Origin: Pratylenchus scribneri
Lineage: Eukaryota; Nematoda; Chromadorea; Rhabditida; Pratylenchidae
Direction of reading: 5' to 3'
NCBI GenBank assembly: GCA_030063045.1
Contig: JAQSEB010000074.1
Location: 1 to 64,000 of the forward strand
Length of the DNA stretch: 64,000 bases
Both the position numbers and the translations under genes were made by a program. The notes under the pieces were generated by a model that searched no databases, was not told where the DNA came from, and saw only the letters and a list, made by a program, of their open reading frames with translations. This document shows positions 10,627-23,800 of the stretch, piece after piece. Position 1 is the first letter of the stretch; each line of letters starts with the position of its first letter.

Positions 10627-12745
10627 TCACTTTTTGTCCTTTCCCAAATGATTATTGTTTGGATCGCTGCAAATTGAGCTTCGATCGTCGCCGGCACCCC
10701 GCGGAGGTGTTCCATCGCCCCCACAATTTGCTTGCATTTGTGGAATAATATTTGCCATGCCATTTTGTTGATTATTCATCATTGCCTTTTGTAAATTGCT
10801 TCGGCCACTGCCTGGGCCCGATCGACAGCCAAAAGTGAGGAAAAGGGCATTGCGGAATTTGTTGTTCAAAAAGCAGTAGGTGATTGGATTTGTGCATGAG
10901 GATAAATAGGTCAAAACAGTGATCAATGTGTTCAGCTTTGAATTCCATATATTGAAAGTGCCAAAAGTGTCCTGTGCCATCAACAAAAGCCACCAAATGT
11001 AGGAGGGGGTCCAACAGCAGAAGAAAATGACCACAATGACAATTAACATTCGAATTAGGCTGCAAAATTGTACGAAAATATACAAGTCATTAATTTATAT
11101 TTCCTTACCGTTGTTTGACAATGGCACTTTGTCCGGAATGTGTGGACCGAATACTTTGTTCCCCATTTGTTGTTGCCGAACTTGTTTGCTTCCAAAGTGG
11201 AGTCTTTTTTGTGGTAATATTTGTTGATTTTTCGCCACATTCCAACAATTCCAATGCGGCAATGTCCATTTTGATGCCATAATGCAATGTTCGAATCACA
11301 TTCCCGTAGAGAACGGTCATTGTGAAAAGTGGAATAAGCAAAAGGACAATGGTCATGTAAATCTGAAAATCCGGAAATAAGCTAATTATTTCTTGTTATG
11401 GATTTACTTGATAGGCAAAATGAACGACTGGCTCAAATTTGGGTGAACAATTCAGTCCATTTATGTTGTATGACCTCTCTTCGTACATGAACAGCATAAA
11501 AACATTGGCAAGCACCGAAACGAACCTGGAAAAGTCATTTATTTTATTTATTTTATTTATTTTTTAAATTAAATTTTTGCTATCATTTATTTTATTGGCC
11601 ATAAAACTTGGCCATATTTAATATTTAAGGAAAGATGTAAAAGTTTGAGCTTATAAGTCTTTTACATTTAGAAATTAGAAATACTCTAAATTTTAGTATC
11701 CAAGAAATACTCACCAAACCAAGCTGATCATGAAAAGCGCATGTGCCCTTGTGTGCCAAACACGGGAATGGAGAGGACGGCAAATGGCATAATATCTTTC
11801 CAATGCAATGGCCGCAAGGGTGTAGGCCGAAGCAGTGACCACAACGGCTAGAAATATAATAAATTATATTAGAAAATTTATAATAATTAAAAATGAATTT
11901 ACGTTGAAGATAGGCCAACAATTTACAAAGAATGTCGCCAAACACCCAACAATAGACGAGGGAACTGACCAAAGTTGGGGGCATACCTGCGAAAGCGAAT
12001 ATTTTTGAATTTAATTGAATAAGGAAAAATATTAATTTACATAAAAAATGACTTAATTTACATAAATATTTTCGTATCGAAAAATATTATATCTTTAAGG
12101 CCATATAACTTGGCCATAATTAGGTATTAGGGCTCAGGGTTTGGTTCAGGGCAGGATGGAATAAGGGGCTAGGGAATTTTAAAGAAGACTGATTTGGCCA
12201 TGTTATATGGCCTTAAAAATATAATATTTTTCGAGATGAAAGAATTTATGTAAATTCAGTCATTTTTTATGTAAACTAATAGAATTCTATTGAACAAAAA
12301 ATGAACGTACAAACAACGCTGAGCAACAAATCGCTGAGTGCCAAATTCAACAAATACAAATTGGTGACGGAACGCATTGAACGCTGCTGCAAAATGACAA
12401 CCACAACAATGGAATTGCCAATGACGGAGAGGCAAAAAATGATTGAGAAAATGAAAATCATGAAATAATTTTCAGTGGTTGGATGGAACACGCAATCTTG
12501 CTAAAATTGAAATTAATTAATAATTTTATGGGTTTGAATTAATATACCGGCATTTTGGCAATAAAATCATTGTTGGCATATTCCATGGGAAATGCTGCCA
12601 TCATTGAGTCATCAATATTCCCCTCCAGCTGGGAATGATTAATATTCGGCATAAAGGTCGTCGTCGTTGTCGTTTTGGATGAATAATTCGTCGAAATATT
12701 ATTGATGGCGGAAAAGGCCAAGGAATTATTGTTGGCGGCGGCCAT
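10627..12745 (-). CDS. ckr: Cholecystokinin/gastrin-like neuropeptide receptor (GPCR)
   Basis: Seven exons (12745-12548, 12500-12311, 11986-11903, 11847-11715, 11525-11408, 11362-11109, 11059-10627) give 469 aa with every phase matching. Seven membrane segments are visible; TM1 IFSIIFCLSVIGNSIVVVV with N1.50, TM2 NLALSDLLLSVVC, TM3 ending in ERY, TM6 with CCWTP, TM7 with NPITY. The segment after ERY, AICRPLHSRVWHTRAHA, is the hallmark of cholecystokinin receptors (consensus AIC.PL.SRVWQTRSHA), so this resembles C. elegans ckr-1/ckr-2, whose ligands are NLP-12-type peptides acting in locomotion and feeding. Extracellular N-terminus is Asn/Ser/Thr-rich with NIS and NYS sequons. The third intracellular loop is long (about 75 aa). 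Which ckr paralogue is not decided. A MITE with 80-bp arms lies in intron 2. Confidence 0.9.
12036..12276. mobile_element. MITE-like element, family B copy 1
   Basis: Fills most of GPCR intron 2. Arms of about 80 bp (12036-12116 and 12196-12276) are inverted and nearly complementary throughout, from TTTACATAAAAAATGACTTA at the outside to GGCCATATAACTTGGCC-like sequence inside; the 80-bp core contains TTAGGGCTCAGGG. A second copy is in the nuclear-receptor intron at 49313-49492. Confidence 0.88.
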
Positions 12746-13199
12746 TTCCGGCTTCCAAATATGCCTTAGGGTTTTTGCTTAAGGGCATCAAAAATTAGTA
12801 TTCAAAAGGAGGGGAGTAAGGGGTATTTATTCGGTGGACAATACCTCCTCCCTTTTTGATGACGGCTAAAATTAATTTTAAACCGCACCTTTTTGGGTAT
12901 AATATTCTCTTTTATTTGAACCAAAAATATGAATGGACTGTATAGTTTGGACATATTGAGTAAAAAAGGTGAGGTAATTAAATTTTATTGGAGTCAAATT
13001 TGGCCAAAAGAAATTGGCCTGACTGAGATATTTGGAGACTTTTTTGTTTTTTCAGCAAAAATGATTTATTATACCAAATTAATATGATTTCGTACAAATG
13101 AAAGGGGAGAATGAAGGATGGTCGCATGATTATTTTGGTACACAAAAATCAAATATTACAATAAAAATATTAATTAAATTTAATCGGATGGAAAGGTAG

Positions 13200-13600
13200 G
13201 CAAATTAAAAAATATTAAAAAATTTCAGTTGAATTTTGTGCGCCAATCCCGTTCAATTTTGTTCATTAATTTGATTAAATGGTCCAAAAATATATAAAAT
13301 AAAATGAATCAATCAAGTCATTTTAAATGTTGAATGAATGATATTTTTAATTTATTTTTAATATAAATATTTTCATGAGAATTAAAATGATTTAATTTTC
13401 AATGAATTGTTTCCTCAAATTTGGGTGTAATTCGTCCCTTTTTCAATTTATTCATTAATTTGATTAAATATTACTCCAAAAATATCATAAAATAGAAGGA
13501 CCATATCCATTTGAATGAATAAATTATTTATTTAAATGTTCTGGGGTCATGGGAATTTAAAAATGGCCTAATTTTCAGCGAATTGTTTGTTCAAATTTTG
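13200..13600. repeat. Diverged tandem duplication, about 190-bp unit
   Basis: Two adjacent units share TTCATTAATTTGATTAAAT, then a CCAAAAATAT block, then a FTTTTCA(G)(A/C)GAATTGTTT-like end (around 13399 and 13576). Noncoding. Confidence 0.55.
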
Positions 13601-13858
13601 GGAAATAAATTTTTTAAAATAATATTTTTGTCTATTTTATATTTGTATTTATATGTGAATTTATGAATTATTAGAATAAACAAAACCAGTCTATGAAATT
13701 TTAAAAGGAAAGAGGCCATTTTTGTTTACGCCCCCACTTTTTTATGGCCAATAACACCAAACTTTTGGGTGAAAAAAGTGCCGAAAAGAGGGAAGTGAAA
13801 AAGGAGTAAAAAGAGGAGAGGGAAGCGCAAAAAGGGGAATTGGGTTTCGGGTTAAAAA

Positions 13859-13873
13859 AAAGGGGGGGGGGGA
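13859..13873 (+). repeat. A/G homopolymer patch with G9+ run
   Basis: Seven or more A followed by about ten G in GA-rich sequence; noncoding. Confidence 0.6.
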
Positions 13874-15755
13874 GGTCAGTGGGCGGAATTAAATTTGCCG
13901 ACCAAACGGCAAAAATGCCCTTCAAAAATGGCGAAACAGGGCGGCAATAGGGGAAATGAGCCTATTTTATTAGGGAGCCATCGATAATTGAAAATTATTT
14001 GGAAAAATGAATTATTTTACAAATAATAACAGATTTTTGTACAAAATTGGAGTGGAGGGAAAAGTGCGTGGGATGAATCAAAAAATGGAAATTTTTACGT
14101 GGAAATGTGCACAATTTTTGGCCACATTTCACCATATTTTTGGAAAGGGAAATTTGAGGCCATTTTGCATCATTTTAAGGGGAGGAAAAATGAGAAGTGA
14201 GATTAAGCATGGAAAGTCCAAAATTATACATAGTATAAATTTTGTTGGAAAATGACGTACAAAAATGTGGCCATAAAGTGCATTTTTGTTTGGTAAATCA
14301 TTGAGAATGGAATGGAAGGGGGATGGGCCATTGCGTGTTGATATTTTGCTTCCGATAGGTCCATCAGACATAAACCCTTCCATTAGTGCGCGGATGCCGA
14401 ACGAAGGAATTTGGCAAAATGAATGAGACAAATAAAAAATAAATATTTTACGGCAAAAATAAGGAAGGAAATGAGGAAAAGGAAGTAAAGAAATAAATCC
14501 TCGAGGATTATTCATCCTTTTAGAAGATTAAAAAGGATTACGATAAGGAAAATAGAACTATCCAAATTTTGTGCATTTTGGCCAATATTTTAATGATTTT
14601 AAAATAGCTTAAAATAATTATATATCAATAGGTTTAAACTTTTAGACTTTTTGTCAAAATTGATTATAAACATAATTATTAATTTTGTGATCTTATATAA
14701 TTAAGACAAAAAAAAGAAGCAAAGCCCAAACGAAATAATAAAATTAAATGGTTCATTTCCATTCACCAAAATCATTAATTTTATTTTATTTGTTCAAATT
14801 GGCCGAAGACAAAATTCATCACCGAAATTTTATTTATTAATTTGGCTGCCCCAAAATTGATGATTTGGTTCATCAAAATTTTTGGCGGAAATTGAAGGGA
14901 AAAATAAAGTTGGATTAAATAAAATAATTGAAAGAACCAGGACATGGGGACGCAAATAATAAAAAATTGACTCATAAAATTATGGGAAAAAATGAAAAAG
15001 CAAATTTCTTGGCATTCATTTTTCCAAGAATTCAATAAAAGGGCATCAATGACGGGAAAAAAACAAGGAAATTTTGTTGGTAGGTCGAAATTCTGTTAGT
15101 CGACCACTTTTTCCAATTTCCTCCTTTCAATTCAAAAACACAACAAAAAATGTGAGGGGATGGGACATTTTTGAATGGGAATAAACTAGACTTGTTGAGA
15201 AACAGAATTTTAAATGAATTTTTGTGTGAGTTGTTTTCTTCTTCATTTTGGTGAGAAAAGATGTTTTATTTATGGGAAAATTGCTCAAAGAAATGAAAAA
15301 TATTTATTTTTATTTTAAGGGAAAATAGTTAATTTTTTATTTTATTGAAAAATAGATATTTTCAACCTCCCAATTTTATGCTAATTTTACCAAAAATAAT
15401 CATTATAATTCCTCTGTGAGCGAATTTGCATATTTCTATGGCCGGCAAAAGTCATTTTCACGTGGGAAAATTGGGGCTTTATGAAAATGAAATGAAACAA
15501 AATGGCAAAAAAATGAAATATTCGACGTGAGATTGGAATTTTCAAGTCTGAAAAAATATTGGAAAATGCCAGGGAATGGTGCCAGACAATGTCTGGTTTA
15601 ATTCAAATTCTAAACAAAGTAATTCCATTCGAAAATGCCCTTTAATTTAAAATGCTCATATTTCACGGTCTGACAAAAAATGCTATTGAAATGCTATACC
15701 CAAATAAAATTAATAATTCGGGCGAATGTTCAAATAAAAAGAAATGTCAAAAAGG

Positions 15756-15832
15756 TTGGAGGGGGGGGGGGTAGATCGATGCCAAAATGGGGGGGGGGGG
15801 GGGGGGGGGGTAGATCGATGCCAAAATGGCTG
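15756..15832 (+). repeat. Two long G runs each followed by the same 20-bp sequence
   Basis: A run of about 12 G and a run of over 20 G are each followed by TAGATCGATGCCAAAATGG. The unit (G-run plus 19-20 bp) is directly duplicated. Confidence 0.8.
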
Positions 15833-17237
15833 CCCCATTAATTTAATTTTTTATTCCCCCAATCTTTTGCCCCCTTACTTAATTTAATGGCAGCACCACT
15901 GGACCAATTTTTGAGAATTTAAGCAATTCGGATTTTTTGTAGGCGTATGGCGTTGATCTTTTAAATGGATAATTTGGCCAATTGGATGGCCAGAAAGACC
16001 AATCTATTTAAATAATCAATCAACTAAAATGTACTTTGAAATTTGTCTAGATTTCAGGAATTTGGTTGGCCTTTTTGGCAATTTCTCAATTTTTGGGTGG
16101 ATTTCCGCCGTCCAATTTTCATTTGGCCAATGGTTTCCAACGGCTTATTTACTGTGCTTTTTATTTTTTAAATTCAATTTCCTTTCCCAATTTGGATGCT
16201 TTTTTGGGGTTTATTTTTGTTAAATTCTCTGAATCACAGAAAATTCTCAATTTTGAAATGGGAACAAATTTACGTAATTTTAATTGAATAAATTTATTCA
16301 GAAAAATTGTAAATAATTTTTGCCTAAAGGAAAAGGGCACATTTAATTTAATTCAATTTGACTCATTGCCAAAATGACATTTCAACTTTTGCCGTCATTT
16401 GTTTTGACATTTTTGTGTTGTTTTTATTTGTTTTTCGGGTTACATTCCAAAAACATTGTAAAATGTGTTGGAGGTCATGGCCGACTAATTTTATGGCCTT
16501 TTTCCCACAAAATACACAATTTATTTTGTCTGTTGGGTCAAAAGTTTGGCACCAAAGTTCGGTAAAGGCTTCTCTGAGAAAATTAATTTTTTTCCCATGC
16601 TTTTTGGGTCAATGCCATTTTTCATTGTTTTTTTTTTTTTTTTTTGAGGGTAAATTCATTTGGGAATTTTTGTCTTTTTTGTATTTGATGGATTAATTTT
16701 GGCGATAAAAATGGGAAAATATTCAGAGATTTGTTCAAATAAAGGAATTTGCCAAAACTTTTTTAAAGTAAAAAAGTGAGAAGAAAAAGGTTTGATTCGG
16801 TCGGCGGAATTAGTAATTGAATCAAAGGAAAAGCAAAAAAAAGGAGGGAAATGGAAAGACAAATGAAGGCATCGGAAGAAACAAAAAAAAAATAAGGAAA
16901 AAGATTGAGGGGGAAGCGCAAATTGGGAATTTCGGGATGGATGCCCCCACAAAAAAGGGGGAGAAAAGAACATTATTGGGGACAAAGAATGGACTATGGG
17001 AAGGAAGGAGAAATTTGTGTGAGCTTTGAGCGATGGAATTTTTTGGCCAATGAGAAATTAAATTTATTCCAAGAAAATTGAAACAAAAAAAAAAGAATAA
17101 AGAATGGAATTTTGAGTGCTAATAAAATCAAAATGTGTTTCTTTGTAAATTGGTCTCAAATTTAGGACATAAAAAATGGTTACTATTTTTGTATCGGCAA
17201 AAAATATTTTTTACCGGCAAAATATTAAAATAATTAA

Positions 17238-17500
17238 TTCAGAAACCGATTTTAAACCCTATAAACCTTATAGGCAAATTTGTAGATCTCATCTAAACTC
17301 GTCTTTTGACATAATTACTTATTAATTTAAATTTAAATCAAAGTGAGTTAAATCGTTTAAACCATATTTACCATTTTTGGTTTTAAACATTTTAATTTTG
17401 GGCCAAACTTAACATTTTATATACCATTCGACGCGTCTCGATGAAATCTACAAATTGGTATAAGGTTTGTAGGATTTAATACCGGTTTTTGATTTATTGG
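17238..17500. mobile_element. MITE-like element, family D copy 1
   Basis: Left end AGAAACCGATTTTAAAC and right end TTTAATACCGGTTTTTGATT are inverted. Internal pairs ATTTGTAGATCTCATC / GATGAAATCTACAAATTGG and the central GTTTAAACCATATTTACC are shared with copies at 27.4 and 40.1 kb. Confidence 0.8.
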
Positions 17501-17959
17501 AAATAAAAAGCTATTTTGCTGTTAAAAAAATAATTCTGCCGCTAAAAAATATTTTCCCTTAAAAATGGGTAGATGTTCAAAAATATTCAATCAATCATTT
17601 TTGAGAGGGGAAAATGACAGATTGTGCCAGGTAAAAATTGCAAATAGAATTAATTATAATTATTATTTATTAGAGTAGAACAAAGATTGGGTTGGGGAAT
17701 TTATTTAATGAACCAAAATTGGACGGCCAAAGAATTTTTTTTGTGCAAATATTTGGAGGAGAGGATCAATGACAACGTGACAATAAAATGAGGAAATGGG
17801 ACGATATAGAATGAAATTTGATACTGAATTTGGTCCTAAAAAACTGGAAGAATGGCAGATAAAAAATGGGAAAATTAATGACAAAAATGCAGGAAGTAGG
17901 AATTGGAAGCCTTTTTGGGCCATTCTTATATTAAAGGGCAAAAATAATTTCTATAAAAA

Positions 17960-18540
17960 TGAATTTGAAGAGAATCTAAAAATGGAAGAAATGGCCAAGG
18001 CAATGTGGCCCAAAAATATTCTCGAGTGTTAGCCTCTCACTCATTCCGTTTCCCTTTTTGTTTAAAGAACAACGAGAAATTAGGAGAAAGTTCTTTTGGA
18101 GACAGATGTTATTAAAATTGAAGAATTTGGCACTTTTAAAGGAAAAAAAAATTATAAAAATGAGAGGAATTAGTAAATTAATAAATAAATTTAAATTAAT
18201 TTCATATAAAAAAATTTCCAGGAATTTTGTTCCAAGATTAGAAATTTGAAGAGAATCTAAAAATGGAAGAAAATGGACAAGGCAATGTAACCCAAAATAT
18301 TCTCGAGAGGTTTGCCCCATAATGACCTTTCCATTTTAGTCTAACTTAAAGAACATCTTAAAATGAAGGGAGAAGGAATTCATTTGGGGCCAGCAGATAT
18401 TATTCAAATGGAAGAAGTTGGCGATTTTAGAAAAAAAATTAATAAAAAGAAGAATTAAATTGAATAAATTTAAATTAATTTTATATGCGAATAAATGCCA
18501 GGAATTTTGTCCCAAATTCATGGCTGGATAAATGAGAATT
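17960..18540. repeat. Tandem duplication, about 280-bp unit
   Basis: Unit 1 begins at GAAGAGAATCTAAAAATGGA (17969), unit 2 at the same words (18247). Both continue through AATATTCTCGAG, AAAGAACA, a TTAAATTTAAATTAATTT-like block and CCAGGAATTTTGT. Frame-breaking differences argue against coding. Confidence 0.75.
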
Positions 18541-19947
18541 GGAAGAAATGTGTCCTCAAAATTTCGAGCAATTCACAAAAAAAATTATGAACCAATTTGA
18601 AATAAATTGCGGGGGAAATGGAAGAGGTGAAGTCAATAATTGGTCCCAAAAGTCAAAACTAATTGAATAAAGGAATAGATGAAAGTGAACGGGAGATGTC
18701 AGTTGGCATTTTCGAAAGAGGAATGTTTGCTTTGGCCTTTTAACCCACCACTCCCCACCCTTTTTCCTTGGCCAAATGTTAAATGTGATTTAATAAAGCC
18801 AATTTTGCCACCTTCCCTCCTTCTCATTTACGTTGGCATTTGTTCAAATATTTTCTTCCAAAATAAATTTCTTCCCATTGAACCAAAGACAATTGAGTGG
18901 GCCTAGGCCATGGGTACACGTGCGGGGACGAATAAATGAAACTTAAAGATCAGTCATAATGACCTAAAAGTGTACAGAACAAAAAGTATTTTCCAATGGA
19001 ATGGAATGATTGGAATTTGTTGATGAAAATAATGGAAAATGCCGATATTCAAACAATTCCTTTGTTTAAAGATATATCACATTTTGGGTAACATTTTTAT
19101 ATTAATTCAAAATATAAATATGTTTCCATGGTTCATCAACATTGAAAGAAATGGCTTGATCAAATGAAGTGAACTGAATCTCGCACTATTTTTCAAAATT
19201 TTTCTAAAAATATACTCATTATTCTCATTAATAATATAATAATATTTTGTACACATTATTTTATGATATTTCTGTGAGAAACAACAAAGTTAAATCTGAT
19301 GGATCGAATGAATTTGTATTATCCATTATATTCTTCCTGCATTTTCATAATTATTCTTTTCGAATAGAATATCAGTCGATTACCGAATACCTTTCGAACT
19401 CGAATTTGCATTATTTTCAAAAGGGCATTTCGATATTAAGAAATTGCTAAAATTGTGACCAATGGATTCAGCCAATAAAAGGAATAATGACCACTTAAAT
19501 AAATGTTGAATATTCAATTTTAATTGTCTTTTTTATTTCTGATTCCTTTTTTTAAATTCAAAAGGTCAAACGAGGTCATCCCCTACCCCTTTATCCCACA
19601 ATTATCCAATTGTTTCCCCACAATTTCCCAAACAATTTTTGAATCCAACAATTTCCCCAACTCCATTTTGCCCTTTTCGATGCCTTGGGGTCGGCCACTG
19701 AATTCAAATATTTCCGTCAAACACAAAAGGAGGCAAAAAAGGGGAATTTATGGCGTGGATAAGGGGGAAAATTGGCCGGACAAACCGCCCATCACGCATA
19801 TTTACCCTCAATGTGCTCCACAATTTTTATTGTTTTATTCTTCTTTTTTTTCATTTCCCCGTTGGCCGGTTTACCCCAAATAAATTTCTTATAACTTTCA
19901 TTTTCAAATATGATGAGTTGGATTTTTGTAATAATAATAATAATTTA

Positions 19948-20135
19948 GGGTATTTCTTAATTATCTGTGATCAGAGTTTTTTTTAGAAATGAACGGTCCC
20001 TCCCCCCTCCCCCCATAGGGGATTAGGTTAGGGATATGTGAGATGATAACCTATCCACTAAAGATCCTACCGGATGGCCCATGAAATTTACCCATACCTT
20101 TCCCCAGTTGACTCAAAAAAATTTGGACAAGTACC
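19948..20135. mobile_element. MITE-like element, family A copy 3 (reverse orientation)
   Basis: Reverse complement of the family A consensus: contains CCGGATGGCCCATG and GATAACCTATCC, ends with ...ACAAGTACC. C-rich block CCCTCCCCCCTCCCCCC corresponds to the G-rich end of the other copies. Confidence 0.82.
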
Positions 20136-20867
20136 ATTGAAAATTAGATCAAGCAAACTCTTATTGGTCAAGAATTAACTAAATAAATAATTTAATGTGC
20201 CATATTTTATTTTATGAATTTGCCATTGGCATATTCATTCAAATCATTCTTTATTGAAACAATCGCAATTAATCAATTTTGAATTCTTTTGTTAATTCAT
20301 TTTTCAAATTCTTACCCCGTCCTCAATCATTGTTCAATCAAAATGGGCACAAAAATGAGGGTCATTCTTTCATTTTTCCTCTTCCTTCAAATCAGATTAT
20401 CAAAGTTGATTAATTCATTTCAAAAGTGAAATGTGCCAAATATTTTCCATTCTTTTCCAAAAATTTGTAACCAAAATTTGTTAGGCATTTAATATTTTTT
20501 TTTTGCCAAATTCATTCAAAATTCAAGGAGGCAATTTCCCACATCAAATTCAATATTTTTCAAAATAAAAGCGGGGGAAATGGAGTTCATAAACCCCCAA
20601 AAATGAATGATTTACAATGTGAGAAAGAGTTTGAGGGGTAAATTAGTGGCGATTTCCCATATTTATGAATGGGTTAAATATTACTTTTAAAATGTGAATT
20701 TCCCCCGTGCCGAAATAATTTCTTCCAATTTCCATTCGGCCCTCTTTCTTTTATTCATTTATTTTCGGCACAAATCATGCCAATTTGTTGAAGATGAAGG
20801 AGGGGAAAATGGAGGTCACCAATTGGGCGTTAATTTTTTTGCAAATTTAAGTTGAAAATAATCAAAA

Positions 20868-23800
20868 ATGTATCATCAAAATAATTCATTTGGATTTCCA
20901 ATCAGTCAAATGGATGGTCAGCAACAATATCAGCAAAATTATGGAGGGAATGGAGGGCAAATTGAGCAGCAACAGGTGAATTAAATGACAAAAATAAAAT
21001 AAATAATTTGCCCAAAATAGCAACAATGGTTTGGTGGAATGCCAATGACAAATCAACAACAACAATTTATGGCACAAACACCGCCAATGTTTGGTTCGTC
21101 GGCTGGCAATGTTGGCACATTGAAAAGGCAATTGGATGGTGGAGATGGGGGTAATGCCGAGGATAAAGTAATAAAATGGAAAGGGGAATTTGAATATTTG
21201 ATTGTAATTTAAAGGAGAATTTGATGACAAAACGGGCCCGAATTGGTTTGGAACATTCTGGCACTGATCCTCCAATGCCAGATGAAGAGGAGGAAACACA
21301 AAATCAAGGAGGGCATAATGAAAATGCGGAAGAGGAGGATGACGAAGAAGAAGAGGATGAGAATAGTGGCAGATCATCTTCCAAGTAGGAGACGAAAAAT
21401 ATAATTACCATATTTCCTCTTCTATTACTGTATTTCTTCTATTAATGGCCCGGGGCTACTAAATTACAGAGGGTGCTCCAAATAGTAGGGTGGCTTCTAA
21501 TAGAGGCGGGGCTATTAATAGAAGAAATACGGTAAATTGAATCATTTCTCTCAAAGGACGGACGAAGGCAGTTCACCCGAAAATTCGCCCATCCAACAAC
21601 CCACCAATCAGCGTCAAAATAATGGCAAAATGGGCAATAATATTGTTGAACAAAGACAAGGGAACAATTTTAGTGGCCATGGCCAACAGCATGAGGCAAT
21701 AGTCAAAGAAATGACACCTTTACAAAAATATATGATGCCCAATTCACCATATACTACGGTAAATCATACTCAAAATATAATCAATTTTAATATTTTACAT
21801 CATTTCTAGCATATGCCTTCCACCCCATTGGCCCATTCCACTCCAATGTTGGCCGGCAATATTTATGCCAATCCAAGGGCCAACAATGTTCTTCGAAATT
21901 TTCAACAATATTGTGGCGGTAGATATTTTTAAATTTATTTTAAAATTTATTCCTATTTTATCATAGTCCCTCCTTCAATGATTGGATCGTCGGCAATTGC
22001 CCAAATGCCGCCATTCAGTCAAGTTTATGGAACTGCCGCATTCTCTGTCCCTCAAATCCAGCATCAGCCTCAATCCCAGTTGCATTCTTCGGCATATTCG
22101 GCACAACAGGTGAAAATTATATAATTAAATAATTATTTAGTATTTTATAATTTAAAGTTGATGCCTTTTGGGATTTCGCCAAATGCCAACAATTATTCCA
22201 ATGCATTTATACATCCGAATCAGGCAAATTTAAATATTAGGCCAATTATTTTATAATTTTAATACTTTTTCAGTCTACATTGCCATCATTCAATACCAGC
22301 AGTTTGCGGTAATTTAATATATAAAATTCAATTCCTTCCAAAAATATTTTGATTTTTAGACGCGACAGTGGACTGGGCATTGATTGTGGCGAACAAAAGG
22401 GTAAAAAAAATATATTGCTATGGTGTAAACTCACAAAAATACGAATTATTAAATTAAAATAAATTGATTATGGAGGATTAAAGATAAGGGGAATTAGTTT
22501 GATTTAGTGAGAGAAAGGTGTACTGTATTTAAAATAAATGGGAATTGTTTTCTGCTGGAATGAAATATAAAAAATCAAAATTAAAAATTTCCGGCATGAA
22601 ACACATAAAAACAGAATTAGTATTTTTACTCTGATTAAATCAAATACTCCTTTACTTTTAACATCCTTTTTTGTCATTTTAATGTAATAATCCAGCATAT
22701 TTTAATTTTTTTTGAGCTAATAAAATATTTATTATTTACCGAATAATACACAAATACAAAAATATAATAAAAAGAATGAATTAAAATTAATTAAATGAAT
22801 ATTTTTTTTTAGCATTAGCGAATTTGAAGAATACAAATGAAAGTAGCAGCAGCAGCGGTGGGGGCACCGATGAAAGTTCAATTAGTGGTTCATCATCTGC
22901 CCCGAATTTGTCGATTGCCAAGAAAAATGATCAACAAATTACTTTGGCTGGTCAGAATAAAAATTAAATATTTTCTAAAAATGAATTCATTTTTAGCTGC
23001 AAAATTTCCACCGTACATTCGCCAAATTCTGCAAAATGGACAAAAACAATTTGCGAATTTGGAGGAAATTATGTTCGGAAATCCCGTATGGCCACATAAT
23101 TATTGAATAAAAGTAATTTAATTAATTTAGGTGCCAGCTCGATTGTCCCTGTTGAATAACAACAAAAAATATCCAATCAGTTTGGCCGAAATCCATCGCC
23201 GATTGAGCATTCCGGAATGCCTGAACACCTCATATTTGAGTGGCATTTTGCGAAGGTGGGACTTGGGCTAATTTTCTTTTTAATTTTTAATATTAGAGCC
23301 AAAAACAAGGATGGGGGCAGCAAATTGCGCCAACAATTGGCCGAATATGATTGTGGACTGGAATTGCAGACTGGAAAACGCAAATCCAGTCAAGTGACCA
23401 CCTACACAACACTTTGTGAAAGTAAATAAAATCTTTATTAATACAATTGGAATTTAAATAATCTGGCGTTGATTTTGATAAAGCCGTTGGATAAATTAAT
23501 TTAGTATTTTATTAGCCATGAAATTAACTAAAAAATGATATTAAAAAACATTGATTGTTATTTAATTTTAATCATAATTTAACCAAAGCATCATTTGTTA
23601 AACTAAAATCGAGTTTCTGACCATTTTTTTGGTTATAATTCGATAAATAATAATCAAAATTTTTGATATCATTTTATAGCTAATTTTATGTCCAATAAAG
23701 TTCTTTATAAATTGATCCAATTTCTTTATCACATCATTGATACTAAATTTTATTTTGTTCCCAAATATAATGCCACCGAATACCCGTTTTTATTTAATAA

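Larger units (their letters stand above)
12746..20867. other. 8-kb gene-poor region
   Basis: No exon chain found on either strand. It must contain the promoters of the divergent GPCR (left) and AP-2 gene (right). Repeats inside are listed separately: a diverged tandem duplication (13.2-13.6 kb), G runs near 13.86 and 15.78 kb, family D and A MITEs, and a 280-bp tandem duplication (17.96-18.54 kb). Open stretches such as 14129-14515 (minus) and 19524-19883 (plus) lack ATG or splice context and look accidental. Long upstream spacing is common for developmental regulators like AP-2, so cis-regulatory DNA is likely here. Confidence 0.55.

Noticed and set aside
12539..12745. GPCR exon 1 as a separate small protein ending in MPVY
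   Set aside because: The frame continues by a GTATAT donor into the TM1 exon in phase 0, giving a normal receptor N-terminus.
14129..14515. 128-codon minus-strand ORF in the gene desert
   Set aside because: No ATG context or splice-linked neighbours; amino-acid composition (Phe/Leu/Ser/Pro) is that of random AT-rich antisense sequence.
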